From Alphaproteobacteria bacterium (GTDB lineage: Bacteria; Pseudomonadota; Alphaproteobacteria; Rhizobiales; Devosiaceae), in contig JAHJOS010000639.1 of assembly GCA_018820005.1 (NCBI GenBank), positions 1-10,698 on the forward strand: 10,698 nucleotides of DNA. Reading direction: 5' to 3'. A model generated the notes under the pieces. The model had not been told where the DNA came from, ran no database searches, and saw only the letters and a list, made by a program, of their open reading frames with translations. Shown here piece by piece: positions 1 to 5,778 of the stretch; within the stretch, counting starts at the first letter, position 1, and each line of letters starts with the position of its first letter. Made by a program: the position numbers and the translations under genes.

Positions 1-37
1 CGCCTTCGTCCGCCAGGACGGCGCCGGCTCGAGCTGA
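1..37 (+). CDS. Possible 3' end of an unidentified + strand gene
   Basis: In the second reading frame the window opens with codons for AFVRQDGAGSS followed by a TGA at 35-37. A compact hairpin followed by T residues lies 27 nt downstream (64-85), as expected after the end of a gene. Only eleven residues are visible, so no family can be named. The other two + frames stay open through the hairpin, which makes them less attractive, but the choice of frame is an inference. Confidence 0.3.
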   Translation, partial: AFVRQDGAGSS

Positions 38-63
38 CTTCGAACCGGCCGCTCTGCGGCAAC

Positions 64-85
64 ATCGCTCCTGTGGAGCGATTTT
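64..85 (+). terminator. Hairpin terminator behind the left-edge gene
   Basis: ATCGCTCC (64-71) and GGAGCGAT (75-82) form a perfect 8-bp stem with a 3-nt loop, followed by TTT. The shape is that of a short intrinsic terminator acting on + strand transcripts entering from the left edge. The T tract is short, so efficiency is uncertain. Confidence 0.5.
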
Positions 86-142
86 GGGTGAGAAGGCCGT
101 GAGGCCTATGGCCGAATGGCACGAAGCCACGGCTCATCCATC

Positions 143-169
143 AAAAAGGCCCGCTCGCGCGGGCCTTTT
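143..169. terminator. Bidirectional rho-independent terminator of the iron-type ABC operon
   Basis: GGCCCGC (148-154) pairs with GCGGGCC (159-165) around a 4-nt loop. AAAAA precedes the stem and TTTT follows it, so it reads as a classic intrinsic terminator on both strands. On the - strand it lies about 16 nt past the stop codon of the ATPase gene and closes the three-gene importer operon. On the + strand it could end any transcript crossing 83-142. Confidence 0.85.
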
Positions 170-184
170 CTTTTGGCGCGGGGC

Positions 185-946
185 TTAGCGCATATATTGG
201 ATATGCGGCCTGCCATGATGGGGCGAGGGCGCTACGCTGGCATCGACGCGAAACACGTCGCGCAGCAATTGGGTGGTCAGCACCGCCTCTGGCGTGCCAT
301 GGGCGACGACACGGCCCTTGTCGAGCACCACCAGACGATCGCAGAACATGGCCGCATGGTTCAGATCATGGATAGCGATGATCGAGGTCAGCGAGATGGC
401 CGAGATCAGGCGCAGCAGCTCGATCTGGTGCTCGATGTCGAGATGATTGGTCGGCTCGTCGAGCAGCAGTTCGCTGGGCGCCTGCGCTAGCGCCCGGGCG
501 ATATGGACGCGCTGGCGTTCCCCACCCGACAGGCTCTGCCAATACTGCCCCTGTCGATCAGCCATGCTGACCCGCGCCAGCGCGCCATCAACAATCTCAT
601 CATCGGCTCGGGTCCAGCCACCCAGCGGCGGATGGTGCGGAATGCGGCCGAGCTTGACCACATCGCGCACCTGCACATGGGACTCGGTATTGCCATGCTG
701 CTCGACCAGCGCAATGCGCCGGGCGATGGCGCCGCGCTTGAACTGACGCAGGGGCCTGTCATCGAGCGTGACCGTGCCCGACTGCGGCGTGCGCAGCCCC
801 GCCATCAGCCGCAACAAGGAGGATTTGCCCGAGCCATTGGGCCCCAGAAGGCCCAGCATCTTGCCCGGTTCGGCTGCCAGCGAGACGCCATCGACGATGG
901 TGGTCTGGCCGATTTTCCAGGTGAGGTTTTCTGCCTTGAGCGTCAT
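185..946 (-). CDS. Iron-chelate (FecE/FepC-type) ABC transporter ATP-binding protein
   Basis: This is the cytoplasmic ATPase that powers import of a metal chelate, probably a ferric siderophore, through the permease encoded just upstream. The 253 residues, usual for the FecE/FepC/BtuD family, contain in order: Walker A GPNGSGKS (35-42), Q-loop Gln83, signature LSGGE (139-143), Walker B ELLLDEP (159-165), D-loop NHLD (167-170) and the switch histidine His193. All catalytic residues are present, so the enzyme should be active. The ATG overlaps the permease stop codon as ATGA, indicating translational coupling. It is the last gene of the operon, and a strong terminator lies directly downstream. 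The substrate cannot be read from this subunit; cobalamin or haem importers use the same family. Confidence 0.93.
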   Translation of the reverse strand: MTLKAENLTWKIGQTTIVDGVSLAAEPGKMLGLLGPNGSGKSSLLRLMAGLRTPQSGTVTLDDRPLRQFKRGAIARRIALVEQHGNTESHVQVRDVVKLGRIPHHPPLGGWTRADDEIVDGALARVSMADRQGQYWQSLSGGERQRVHIARALAQAPSELLLDEPTNHLDIEHQIELLRLISAISLTSIIAIHDLNHAAMFCDRLVVLDKGRVVAHGTPEAVLTTQLLRDVFRVDASVAPSPHHGRPHIQYMR

Positions 947-1983
947 TTTGCGCGCTGCGACCTGTAGAGAATGACCGAAAAGAACGGCACGCCGACCAGC
1001 GCCGTAACCACGCCAATGGGCAGCACCTGCTGCGGCAGGACCACGCGCGAGACGATGTCGGCGACAACCAGGAAAATGGCGCCGGTAACGGCGCAGGTCG
1101 GCAACAGCCGCATATGGGACGGGCCGACGATAAAGCGGGCAGCGTGCGGCACGACCAGACCCACAAAACCGATCGAGCCAACCATGGAGACAATAGTGGC
1201 CGTCACCAATGCGGTGACACCAAACAGGATGACCCGTACCGCATCGACGGGAATGCCAAGTGAGGCCGCCGCATCATCGCCGAACGCAAAGGCATCCAGG
1301 GCCCTGGCAAAATAGAGGCTGACGGCAAGCCCGATCAGCACCACAACAAGCGCCAGTTCGAACTCGGGCCAGCGCACGCCGCCGAAGCTGCCCAGCAACC
1401 AGAACATGACGTCGCGCGCCTGCTGGGCATTGCCCGAGGTGCTCACGACATAGGCGGTGAGCGCATTGAACAACTGGCTGGCGGCAACACCGGCCAGAAT
1501 GGTCTTGCCGGCACCGGCGCGCGCGCCATCCGACAGCAGCGCCACAAAGACAAAGGCGGCAAGCGCCCCCGCAAAGGCCCCGGCCGAAAGCGTCACCGCA
1601 CCGGCCCCCAGGCCCAGGATCATGATGGCAACCGCGCCGGTGGAGGCGCCGGCGGACACGCCCAGCACATAGGGTTCGGCCAGGGCATTGCGCAGCAGCG
1701 ACTGCAGGATCGCCCCGCACAGCGCCAGCCCCGCGCCGCAGCAGGCCGCAACCAGCGCGCGGCTGAGGCGATAGTCCCAGATGACGCTCTGGAAGATGGG
1801 GTCGATCTCGACCGCGCTCCATCCCAGCCGATTGGTGACGGCAAAAAACGTCGCGTCGAGCGGGATCGACATTTCACCGATGCCGGTGCCGGCCGCCACG
1901 GCAACCAGCAACAGGACAATGGACAGCAAAAGGAACAGGCCGAGACCGGCCTGCTCCCCAATGAGGCGGTTGCGTACACTCAC
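943..1983 (-). CDS. FecCD-family ABC transporter permease (iron-chelate type)
   Basis: This inner-membrane permease of 346 residues belongs to the FecCD/BtuC family, whose members have about ten transmembrane helices and work as a homodimer when, as here, only one permease gene is present. Hydrophobic segments run from residue 13 to the C-terminus. Family motifs are visible: QSLLRNALAEPYVLGVS (94-110) leading into SAGAS, GSIGFVGLVVPHAAR (269-283) near the ATPase-coupling region, and LPIGVVTALVGVPFF (321-335) at the end. The chosen start is GTG at 1983, which overlaps the TGA of the binding-protein gene as GTGA. No strong Shine-Dalgarno sequence is seen, consistent with coupled translation. 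Its stop overlaps the ATPase start in the same way. The protein appears complete. Confidence 0.93.
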   Translation of the reverse strand: MSVRNRLIGEQAGLGLFLLLSIVLLLVAVAAGTGIGEMSIPLDATFFAVTNRLGWSAVEIDPIFQSVIWDYRLSRALVAACCGAGLALCGAILQSLLRNALAEPYVLGVSAGASTGAVAIMILGLGAGAVTLSAGAFAGALAAFVFVALLSDGARAGAGKTILAGVAASQLFNALTAYVVSTSGNAQQARDVMFWLLGSFGGVRWPEFELALVVVLIGLAVSLYFARALDAFAFGDDAAASLGIPVDAVRVILFGVTALVTATIVSMVGSIGFVGLVVPHAARFIVGPSHMRLLPTCAVTGAIFLVVADIVSRVVLPQQVLPIGVVTALVGVPFFSVILYRSQRAK

Positions 1984-3008
1984 TTGAACAGGCCGAGCGC
2001 TTCCAGCTGATCGGCAATCTGTTCGGCGCCATAGATGGTGCGAATGGTTGGGTTCATCGCCTGCGCATCCATCACCACCATCCGGTTCTGCTTGACCGCT
2101 TCAAGCTGGCTGATGGCGGGATCAGCCTTGAGGAAGGCGATCTTGTTGGCGGCCTTGTCGAGCTGCCAGCCACGGGTCAGCGCGACTTCGCCCACCACGA
2201 TCACATCGGGATTGGCCGCCATGATGCCTTCCCAGCTGACCGTGGGCCATTCCACCTCGGTCTGGATCACATTGTGGCCGCCCAAGAGGTCGGCAATGAA
2301 GCCTGAGGCACCATTCTTGCCGCCGAGATAGGCGTCGGCGTCGGGGGCTGGGCTGGAAAACCAGAAGGCGTAGGACAGATCTTGCGCCCCGCTCGACACC
2401 CGGGCACGCAGAGCCGCTTCACGCGCCTTGAAATCGGCGATCAGGGCCTGGCCGCGGTCCTGCACGTCAAAGATCTGCGAGAGCTCATCGATCTCCTGAT
2501 AGAGCAGATCCATGCTCCACAGCTGGGCGCGCGCGCCATGCACGTCGCCGCTGTCGTGATTGGCTGTGCACAGGCCCGGCGACAGATAGCTGTTGATGCC
2601 CAGATTGGCGAAGTCCTCGCGCTTGGCAACCTTGCTTTCGGGCCCCAGCAAATGGGCCAGCTGTGCCGCCACGAAATCGGGGCGCTCGGCCAGGATCGAC
2701 TCCAGGGTCGGGATCTCCTGGGAGAGCCGCTTGACCTTGGCATTGGCCTCAGCCAGCTCGGGCAGGACTTCTGACGGCCAGAACGCCGTGCCCACCATGG
2801 AGTCCTCGACACCCAGCAGCAGCAGGATTTCGGCGCTGTTCTGCCCCAGCGTGACGGCGCGCTCCGGCGCCTTCTCGAAGGTCAGCGCGACGCCACAATT
2901 ATCGAGGGTGAGCGGATAGACCGTTGCAGCGGCCTGGGCCGGCGTAAGGGACAGGGCAAGAGGGAGCATCAGGCCGCAAAGGACGCCGAACGACTTCACC
3001 GAGAACAT
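1980..3008 (-). CDS. Periplasmic substrate-binding protein of an iron-chelate ABC importer (FepB/FecB-like)
   Basis: This 342-residue TroA-type (class III) binding protein should capture a metal chelate in the periplasm and deliver it to the permease encoded next. Residues 1-26 form a signal peptide: a Lys near the N-terminus, a Leu-rich core and the cleavage motif AQA. The Cys at 11 is not in a proper lipobox. The mature protein begins with YPLTLDNCG, followed by APERAVTLGQNSAEILLLLG, a pattern common to ferric-siderophore binding proteins. An upstream TTG at 3014 would add two residues, but it would sit only 2 nt from the GGA motif. The ATG at 3008 has GGA 8 nt before it and is preferred. 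It is the first gene of the operon, with a palindromic operator and a folded leader upstream. A ferric siderophore is the likeliest ligand; cobalamin or haem cannot be excluded. Confidence 0.87.
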   Translation of the reverse strand: MFSVKSFGVLCGLMLPLALSLTPAQAAATVYPLTLDNCGVALTFEKAPERAVTLGQNSAEILLLLGVEDSMVGTAFWPSEVLPELAEANAKVKRLSQEIPTLESILAERPDFVAAQLAHLLGPESKVAKREDFANLGINSYLSPGLCTANHDSGDVHGARAQLWSMDLLYQEIDELSQIFDVQDRGQALIADFKAREAALRARVSSGAQDLSYAFWFSSPAPDADAYLGGKNGASGFIADLLGGHNVIQTEVEWPTVSWEGIMAANPDVIVVGEVALTRGWQLDKAANKIAFLKADPAISQLEAVKQNRMVVMDAQAMNPTIRTIYGAEQIADQLEALGLFK

Positions 3009-3015
3009 AGACAAT

Positions 3016-3073
3016 ATCCGAAATAGGGAGGGAGCAAGGACGGTACGAAACCGAAAAACTCCCTATCGGGGAT
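3016..3073 (-). promoter_or_regulatory. Folded 5' leader enclosing the ribosome binding site of the iron-type operon
   Basis: Read on the - strand, GATAGGGAG-type sequence at 3066-3059 (ATAGGGAG) pairs exactly with CTCCCTAT (3030-3023). After a symmetric 3-nt internal loop, ATCC (3073-3070) pairs with GGAT (3019-3016). Within the loop, CGGT and ACCG can form a second small hairpin. The GGA that serves as Shine-Dalgarno sequence for the ATG at 3008 lies in the outer pairing. A transcript starting near 3075 would therefore fold at once and hide its ribosome binding site. The pairing is visible; a regulatory role is inferred, and no known riboswitch class was recognised. Confidence 0.45.
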
Positions 3074-3081
3074 CGCCCGCA

Positions 3082-3109
3082 ATAACAAGACTTAAAAAGT
3101 CATGTTAAG
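3082..3109 (-). promoter_or_regulatory. Probable promoter of the iron-type operon
   Basis: On the - strand CTTAAC (3109-3104) resembles the alphaproteobacterial -35 element CTTGAC. TGTTAT (3087-3082) is a 4-of-6 match to TATAAT after a 16-nt spacer. The start of transcription would fall near 3075, at the beginning of the folded leader. The palindrome at 3084-3106 fills the spacer, so a bound repressor would block RNA polymerase. The match is moderate and the call rests partly on this arrangement. Confidence 0.4.
3084..3106. promoter_or_regulatory. Palindromic operator, RirA-like iron-responsive site
   Basis: The arms AACA-a-GACTT (3084-3093) and AAGTC-a-TGTT (3097-3106) are exact reverse complements apart from one position each, around a central AAA. 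On the - strand this contains TGA-N9-TCT, one base away from TGA-N9-TCA, the published iron-responsive operator core bound by RirA in rhizobia. It does not resemble a classical Fur box or the Irr ICE box. Its position in the likely promoter of a siderophore-type importer supports iron-dependent repression. The symmetry is seen directly; the identity of the regulator is inference. Confidence 0.6.
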
Positions 3110-3247
3110 CCGGAGCCGCACAGACGTGGCTGGTCATCTCAGCGGCCGCGCATAAACCGAGTGACGTCTTGTCGATCCCGGACAGGTTCGTTCGTCGTAT
3201 CAGTATCAAGGCTGCAGCATCGGCTGCGCCATACGGAGACATTTCAG

Positions 3248-3613
3248 ATGCGCTATTTCATGGCTATCATCCCGCCTGCCGACCTCAAGCCGGAAGACAT
3301 CTCCCAGGGGCTGATGGACGCCATGGGCCCCTGGATGGAACAGCACCTCGGAGACGGCACACTGGTGTCGACAGGCGGGCTCAAGCCAGCTGGTGAAGGT
3401 AAGCGCCTCAAGGGCCACACTGGCAAAGTGCTGATCGCCGACGGCCCGTTTGCCGAGGCCAAGGAGGTGATCGGAGGCTATGCGGTGTTCGAGGCGCCCG
3501 ATCTGGCAGCGGCCACGGCGCTTGCAGGCCAATTCCTGCAGCTGCACATCGACAACGGCCTGACCGAGGTCACGCTGGAACTGCGCGAAATAGCTGGTGG
3601 CGCCAATTATTGA
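3248..3613 (+). CDS. YCII-related (DGPF) domain protein
   Basis: This 121-residue soluble protein has the hallmark segment ADGPFAEAKEVIGGYAVFEA at about residues 58-77, which defines the YCII/DGPF domain (a dimeric ferredoxin-like fold). Members often sit beside ECF sigma factors or antibiotic-resistance-type genes, and their biochemical role is mostly unknown. YciI itself has been linked to a His/Asp catalytic pair, but no activity can be assigned here. The reading frame is open further upstream to an ATG at 3161. The start at 3248 is preferred because GGAG (3235-3238) lies 9 nt before it and the family begins with MRYF or MKYM-like residues. No sigma-factor gene is adjacent in this window. 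A hairpin follows the stop codon. Confidence 0.88.
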   Translation: MRYFMAIIPPADLKPEDISQGLMDAMGPWMEQHLGDGTLVSTGGLKPAGEGKRLKGHTGKVLIADGPFAEAKEVIGGYAVFEAPDLAAATALAGQFLQLHIDNGLTEVTLELREIAGGANY

Positions 3614-3645
3614 GCGGCCCATCACGGCCGAACAGGCAGATGACA

Positions 3646-3678
3646 AGGGACGCCCGAGCGCTTTGCTCGGGTGTCCCT
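3646..3678. terminator. Hairpin between convergent YCII and TM2 genes
   Basis: AGGGAC (3646-3651) and CCCGAGC (3653-3659) pair with GCTCGGG (3665-3671) and GTCCCT (3673-3678), with one G-T pair between them and a 5-nt loop. The 14-bp stem sits between two genes that end at 3613 (+) and 3689 (-), a typical place for a shared terminator. Neither side has a real U tract, so it may instead be an mRNA 3'-end stabiliser. Confidence 0.6.
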
Positions 3679-3688
3679 GATGTATCGA

Positions 3689-3997
3689 TCAGCCGCGTGG
3701 GGCAAACAGGCGGTCGGCGATGCGGCTGTTGCGGTCGGCGGCCAGACCCGGAATGAGCAGAGCGTCGACCAGCCACCACAGGCCCACCACGAACCACAAA
3801 AAGCCCAAGATGCCAAACGAGACAAAGCTGAGCAGCAGTGTCACCGCCGACAGCGCCAGCATGACAAAGCCGCTCAGTGGCCGCCCCAGGTAGAACCGGT
3901 GCGCGCCCACATAGCCCAGGAAGAACCACAGCACATAGGCAGCGACCAGCGACTTCTTCTCGATATCGTATTGTGCCGAAGTGCGATCCATCGTCAT
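3689..3997 (-). CDS. TM2-domain membrane protein
   Basis: This small inner-membrane protein of 102 residues has the TM2 domain pattern. A short N-terminal stretch (MTMDRTSAQYDIEKKS) is followed by a first helix AAYVLWFFLGYVGAHRFYLG with the family signature G-x-x-G-A-H-R-F-Y-L-G (about 28-37). A second hydrophobic helix follows, then the WWLVDALLIPGL segment that matches the family's W-x-x-D end motif. The domain is widespread and its function in bacteria is not known. The frame is open upstream to 4294, but GGAG 8 nt before the ATG at 3997 and the family's normal length support the short form. A second in-frame ATG two codons later is possible. It is transcribed away from the neighbouring phosphotransferase gene and converges on the YCII gene. 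Confidence 0.88.
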   Translation of the reverse strand: MTMDRTSAQYDIEKKSLVAAYVLWFFLGYVGAHRFYLGRPLSGFVMLALSAVTLLLSFVSFGILGFLWFVVGLWWLVDALLIPGLAADRNSRIADRLFAPRG

Positions 3998-4088
3998 TGG
4001 CAAATCTCCATTCGGCATTGAAATGGGGACCAGGAGCCGGCAGTTCAAGGCGCAGGCGGAACTGGGGTGCTTGCGTTGTGGCGCTGAC

Positions 4089-4105
4089 ATGACACAGTGT
4101 GGCAT
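4089..4105. promoter_or_regulatory. 17-bp near-perfect palindrome at the start of the phosphotransferase gene
   Basis: ATGACACAGTGTGGCAT reads the same on both strands except for one mismatched pair and the centre. It covers both candidate ATG codons of the + strand gene and lies 92 bp upstream of the divergent TM2 gene. The symmetry is typical of a dimeric repressor site. No regulator gene is next to it, so the role is only a suggestion. Confidence 0.35.
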
Positions 4106-4907
4106 GACCCAAACCCCTGATGACAGACCTGAAATTTCACTGGTCGGCGGCCGATCCACCGTCAGCCGGCTGGGCGACGCCGTGTTCCGCCAGGCTGCAC
4201 CCTGGTCAAGGACCACGACTGCCCTGCTCGTCCACCTCGAGCAGGTCGGCTTCACCCATGCCCCGACCGTCATTGGCACCGGCTTTGACGCCAAGGGGCG
4301 CGAGATGCTGAGCTATGTCGAAGGCGAGTGCATCCATCCCCTGCCCTGGGACGACGCTGCCCTGCCCGTGATCGGGGACATGCTGCGGCAACTGCATCAG
4401 GCAACCGCGTCCTTTGTCGTGCCCGACGATGCCCTATGGCGCCCGTGGTTCGGGCGCGATCTGGGCGCGGCCAGTGTCATTGGGCACTGCGACACCGGCC
4501 CCTGGAACATCATTCACCGCAATCGCCGCCCGGTGGCGCTGATCGATTGGGAAGCGGCCGGCCCGGTCGATCCCCTGATCGAACTGGCGCAGGCCTGCTG
4601 GCTCAATGCGCAGCTCTATGATGACGACCTGGCCGCCATGTACGGCCTGGGATCGGTCGAGGCCCGGGGACGCCAGGTGCGGCTGCTGCTCGATGGCTAT
4701 GGCCTGGCGCGCAGCCAGCGCAGCGGCTTTGTCAGCCTGATGCGCGACTTTGCCATCCTGAACGCTGCCAATGAAGCTATCGAGGCCGCCATCACGCCCG
4801 AGAGTAGCGATGCGACACCGCTTTGGGCCGTTACCTGGCGCACCCGCAGCGCAGGCTGGATCGTGCGCCATCACGACGCGCTGCAGACTGCCGTCATGGC
4901 CGTCTGA
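4104..4907 (+). CDS. Phosphotransferase of the aminoglycoside-phosphotransferase (APH) fold
   Basis: The 267-residue soluble protein has a protein-kinase-like APH fold. The catalytic loop is visible as IGHCDTGPWNIIHRN (about residues 124-138), giving the H-x-D-x-x-x-x-N pattern with the catalytic Asp and metal-binding Asn. It is followed by ALIDWEAAGPVDP, the metal-binding DxD-like motif with Trp in the middle. The N-terminal part (LVGGRSTVSRLGDAVFRQ and APWS) matches the glycine-rich start of this subfamily. Members are annotated as aminoglycoside phosphotransferases, but most chromosomal ones phosphorylate other small molecules or have no known substrate, so resistance should not be assumed. 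The start is uncertain: ATG at 4104 and ATG at 4089 both lack a good Shine-Dalgarno sequence. 4104 places the conserved N-terminal motif at the usual distance. An extended reading to 3981 would run into the TM2 gene. Confidence 0.83.
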   Translation: MTQTPDDRPEISLVGGRSTVSRLGDAVFRQAAPWSRTTTALLVHLEQVGFTHAPTVIGTGFDAKGREMLSYVEGECIHPLPWDDAALPVIGDMLRQLHQATASFVVPDDALWRPWFGRDLGAASVIGHCDTGPWNIIHRNRRPVALIDWEAAGPVDPLIELAQACWLNAQLYDDDLAAMYGLGSVEARGRQVRLLLDGYGLARSQRSGFVSLMRDFAILNAANEAIEAAITPESSDATPLWAVTWRTRSAGWIVRHHDALQTAVMAV

Positions 4908-4912
4908 GCAGC

Positions 4913-4944
4913 GCCGGCAGCTTCCCGCTCGCCGACGGGCCGGC
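4913..4944. terminator. Weak hairpin between convergent phosphotransferase and SRPBCC genes
   Basis: GCCGG (4913-4917) pairs with CCGGC (4940-4944), and after a 6-nt bulge CCCG (4924-4927) pairs with CGGG (4936-4939). It occupies the whole 36-bp gap between the two converging stop codons. There is no T tract on either strand, so termination is only possible, perhaps through folding plus Rho. Confidence 0.3.
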
Positions 4945-5351
4945 TAGCCTTGCTTGCGGGCTTCCAGCAGGCTCTTGAGCGCCAGCAGATCGGTCGTGAG
5001 CCACTCCACCGTCGAGTCGAACTGCGCGTCGCCCATCCCGGTGCGCTGCAGATAGGTGAAGGTCAGTTCGGTCCCTGCCAGATTGGGCATCACCCGCATC
5101 GGCATGAACAGGACCTCCTCGCCCGGCACGAAGATGGCATGGTCCAGCACGCCCAGTGCATTGGGCGCGATGAAGCGGAAATGCCGTGGCCCCACGGGCA
5201 TATCGCCCTCCCAGTCGCCGCCGGGAAGTGGTTTGAACGTGTCGGGTTCCACCGCCGCCCAACTGCTGAAATTGGCTGGATCGCTCAAAAAAGCGTAGAC
5301 CGCCTCAAACGGCAGATCGATAGAAAGGCAGATTGTGTGCGCTCGCCGCAT
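4944..5351 (-). CDS. SRPBCC (START/Bet v1-like) superfamily protein
   Basis: The 135-residue cytoplasmic protein begins with a beta strand (RAHTICLSIDLPFEAVYAFL), continues with SDPANFSSWA, and ends with a long amphipathic helix (TVEWLTTDLLALKSLLEARK). This layout is typical of the helix-grip fold with a deep hydrophobic ligand pocket. Relatives include polyketide cyclases, lipid carriers and stress proteins; the ligand of this one cannot be told. The ATG at 5351 is supported by AGGGGA about 6 nt upstream. The gene starts only 35 bp downstream of the rpmJ terminator, so its own promoter must be very close or it depends on read-through from rpmJ. The stop codon faces the end of the phosphotransferase gene. 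Confidence 0.82.
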   Translation of the reverse strand: MRRAHTICLSIDLPFEAVYAFLSDPANFSSWAAVEPDTFKPLPGGDWEGDMPVGPRHFRFIAPNALGVLDHAIFVPGEEVLFMPMRVMPNLAGTELTFTYLQRTGMGDAQFDSTVEWLTTDLLALKSLLEARKQG

Positions 5352-5385
5352 TGACGTTCCCCTGCGTCAAAGAGTGAACACAACA

Positions 5386-5409
5386 AAAAGCCCGCTTCCG
5401 CGGGCTTTT
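5386..5409. terminator. Intrinsic terminator of rpmJ
   Basis: GCCCGC (5390-5395) and GCGGGC (5400-5405) form a stem with a 4-nt loop. It is flanked by AAAA and TTTT, so it is symmetrical and could work both ways. On the - strand it lies 27 nt after the rpmJ stop and is followed by a T-rich stretch. It separates rpmJ from the SRPBCC gene in the same direction. Confidence 0.87.
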
Positions 5410-5436
5410 CAATAGAAAACTTTAGCTAACAGACAC

Positions 5437-5562
5437 TTAGCCCTGATGAGCCTTGAAGCGCTTGTCCACCTTGTTGATGATATAAACCCGGCCGCGACGG
5501 CGGACGAGCTTGTTCGCGCGGTGGCGAGTCATCAGCGCCTTCAGCGAGTTACGGACTTTCAT
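5437..5562 (-). CDS. rpmJ: Large-subunit ribosomal protein L36 (bL36), zinc-free form
   Basis: The 41 codons translate as MKVRNSLKALMTRHRANK, then LVRRRGRVYIINKVDKRFKAHQG and TAA. MKVRNSL, the basic RRRGRVYIIN centre and the KRFKAHQG tail are diagnostic of L36. The protein binds 23S rRNA in the large ribosomal subunit and is the smallest ribosomal protein. The zinc-ribbon cysteines of the classical form are absent, which is normal for the alphaproteobacterial version. AAGGAA lies 8 nt before the ATG. It has its own promoter (5621-5649), a hairpin in the leader and a terminator, so it is a single-gene unit away from the main ribosomal operons. Confidence 0.97.
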   Translation of the reverse strand: MKVRNSLKALMTRHRANKLVRRRGRVYIINKVDKRFKAHQG

Positions 5563-5579
5563 CGGACGATTCCTTGGTC

Positions 5580-5605
5580 AAACAAAAGAGGCGCCTGCGC
5601 GCCCC
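5580..5605 (-). promoter_or_regulatory. Attenuator-like hairpin with U-rich tract in the rpmJ leader
   Basis: On the - strand GGGGCGC (5605-5599) pairs with GCGCCTC (5594-5588), including one G-T pair, around a 4-nt loop, and TTTTGTTT (5587-5580) follows. This is the shape of an intrinsic terminator, yet it lies between the promoter and the Shine-Dalgarno sequence of rpmJ. It could reduce or regulate read-through into the gene. The structure is seen; its use as an attenuator is inference. Confidence 0.45.
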
Positions 5606-5620
5606 GGAAACTTGGCGGCA

Positions 5621-5649
5621 TACATAGGGAAAATGGGAGACCCTGTCAA
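5621..5649 (-). promoter_or_regulatory. Probable promoter of rpmJ
   Basis: On the - strand a perfect TTGACA (5649-5644) is followed after exactly 17 nt by TATGTA (5626-5621), a partial -10 element. Transcription would start near 5614, giving a leader of about 50 nt that carries the hairpin at 5588-5605. The -35 match and spacing are strong, the -10 match is weak. Confidence 0.6.
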
Positions 5650-5740
5650 CGCAGCTGAGCCAGCCATTTTGCGCATTTCCCGATAAACTGCGCAATGCAG
5701 GCAAGCAGTGGGAATTAACCCATCATACGCAAAGCCAACC

Positions 5741-5746
5741 TATAAT
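5741..5746 (+). promoter_or_regulatory. Probable -10 element of the response-regulator operon
   Basis: A perfect TATAAT lies 32 bp before the ATG of the response-regulator gene, placing the transcript start near 5753 with a leader of about 26 nt. No good -35 hexamer is found at 16-18 nt; TTAACC (5715-5720) is 20 nt away. Either an activator helps here or the -35 is degenerate. Confidence 0.5.
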
Positions 5747-5778
5747 ATGCAACGTCGCAATCGAGCTCTGAAACCCTT

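Noticed and set aside
1..140. Possible tRNA, tmRNA, SRP or RNase P RNA fragment (TTCGAACC at 40-47 and CATCCA near 136)
   Set aside because: No acceptor or anticodon stem could be paired around the TTCGAACC, and none of the conserved core segments of the larger RNAs are present.
3015..3160. Cobalamin riboswitch upstream of the binding-protein gene
   Set aside because: Read on the - strand, the region is too short between promoter and gene and lacks a convincing B12 box. The palindrome and simple split stem explain the visible structure better.
3981..4103. N-terminal extension of the phosphotransferase from 3981
   Set aside because: It would overlap the TM2 gene start and has no Shine-Dalgarno sequence. 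The conserved N-terminal motif begins only after 4104.
3998..4294. N-terminal extension of the TM2 protein up to 4294
   Set aside because: The extension overlaps the start of the opposite phosphotransferase gene and has no family similarity. A good GGAG precedes the ATG at 3997.
4104..4907. Acquired aminoglycoside-resistance gene
   Set aside because: The gene has the same base composition as its neighbours and no mobile-element context, and its subfamily is common in chromosomes with unknown substrates.
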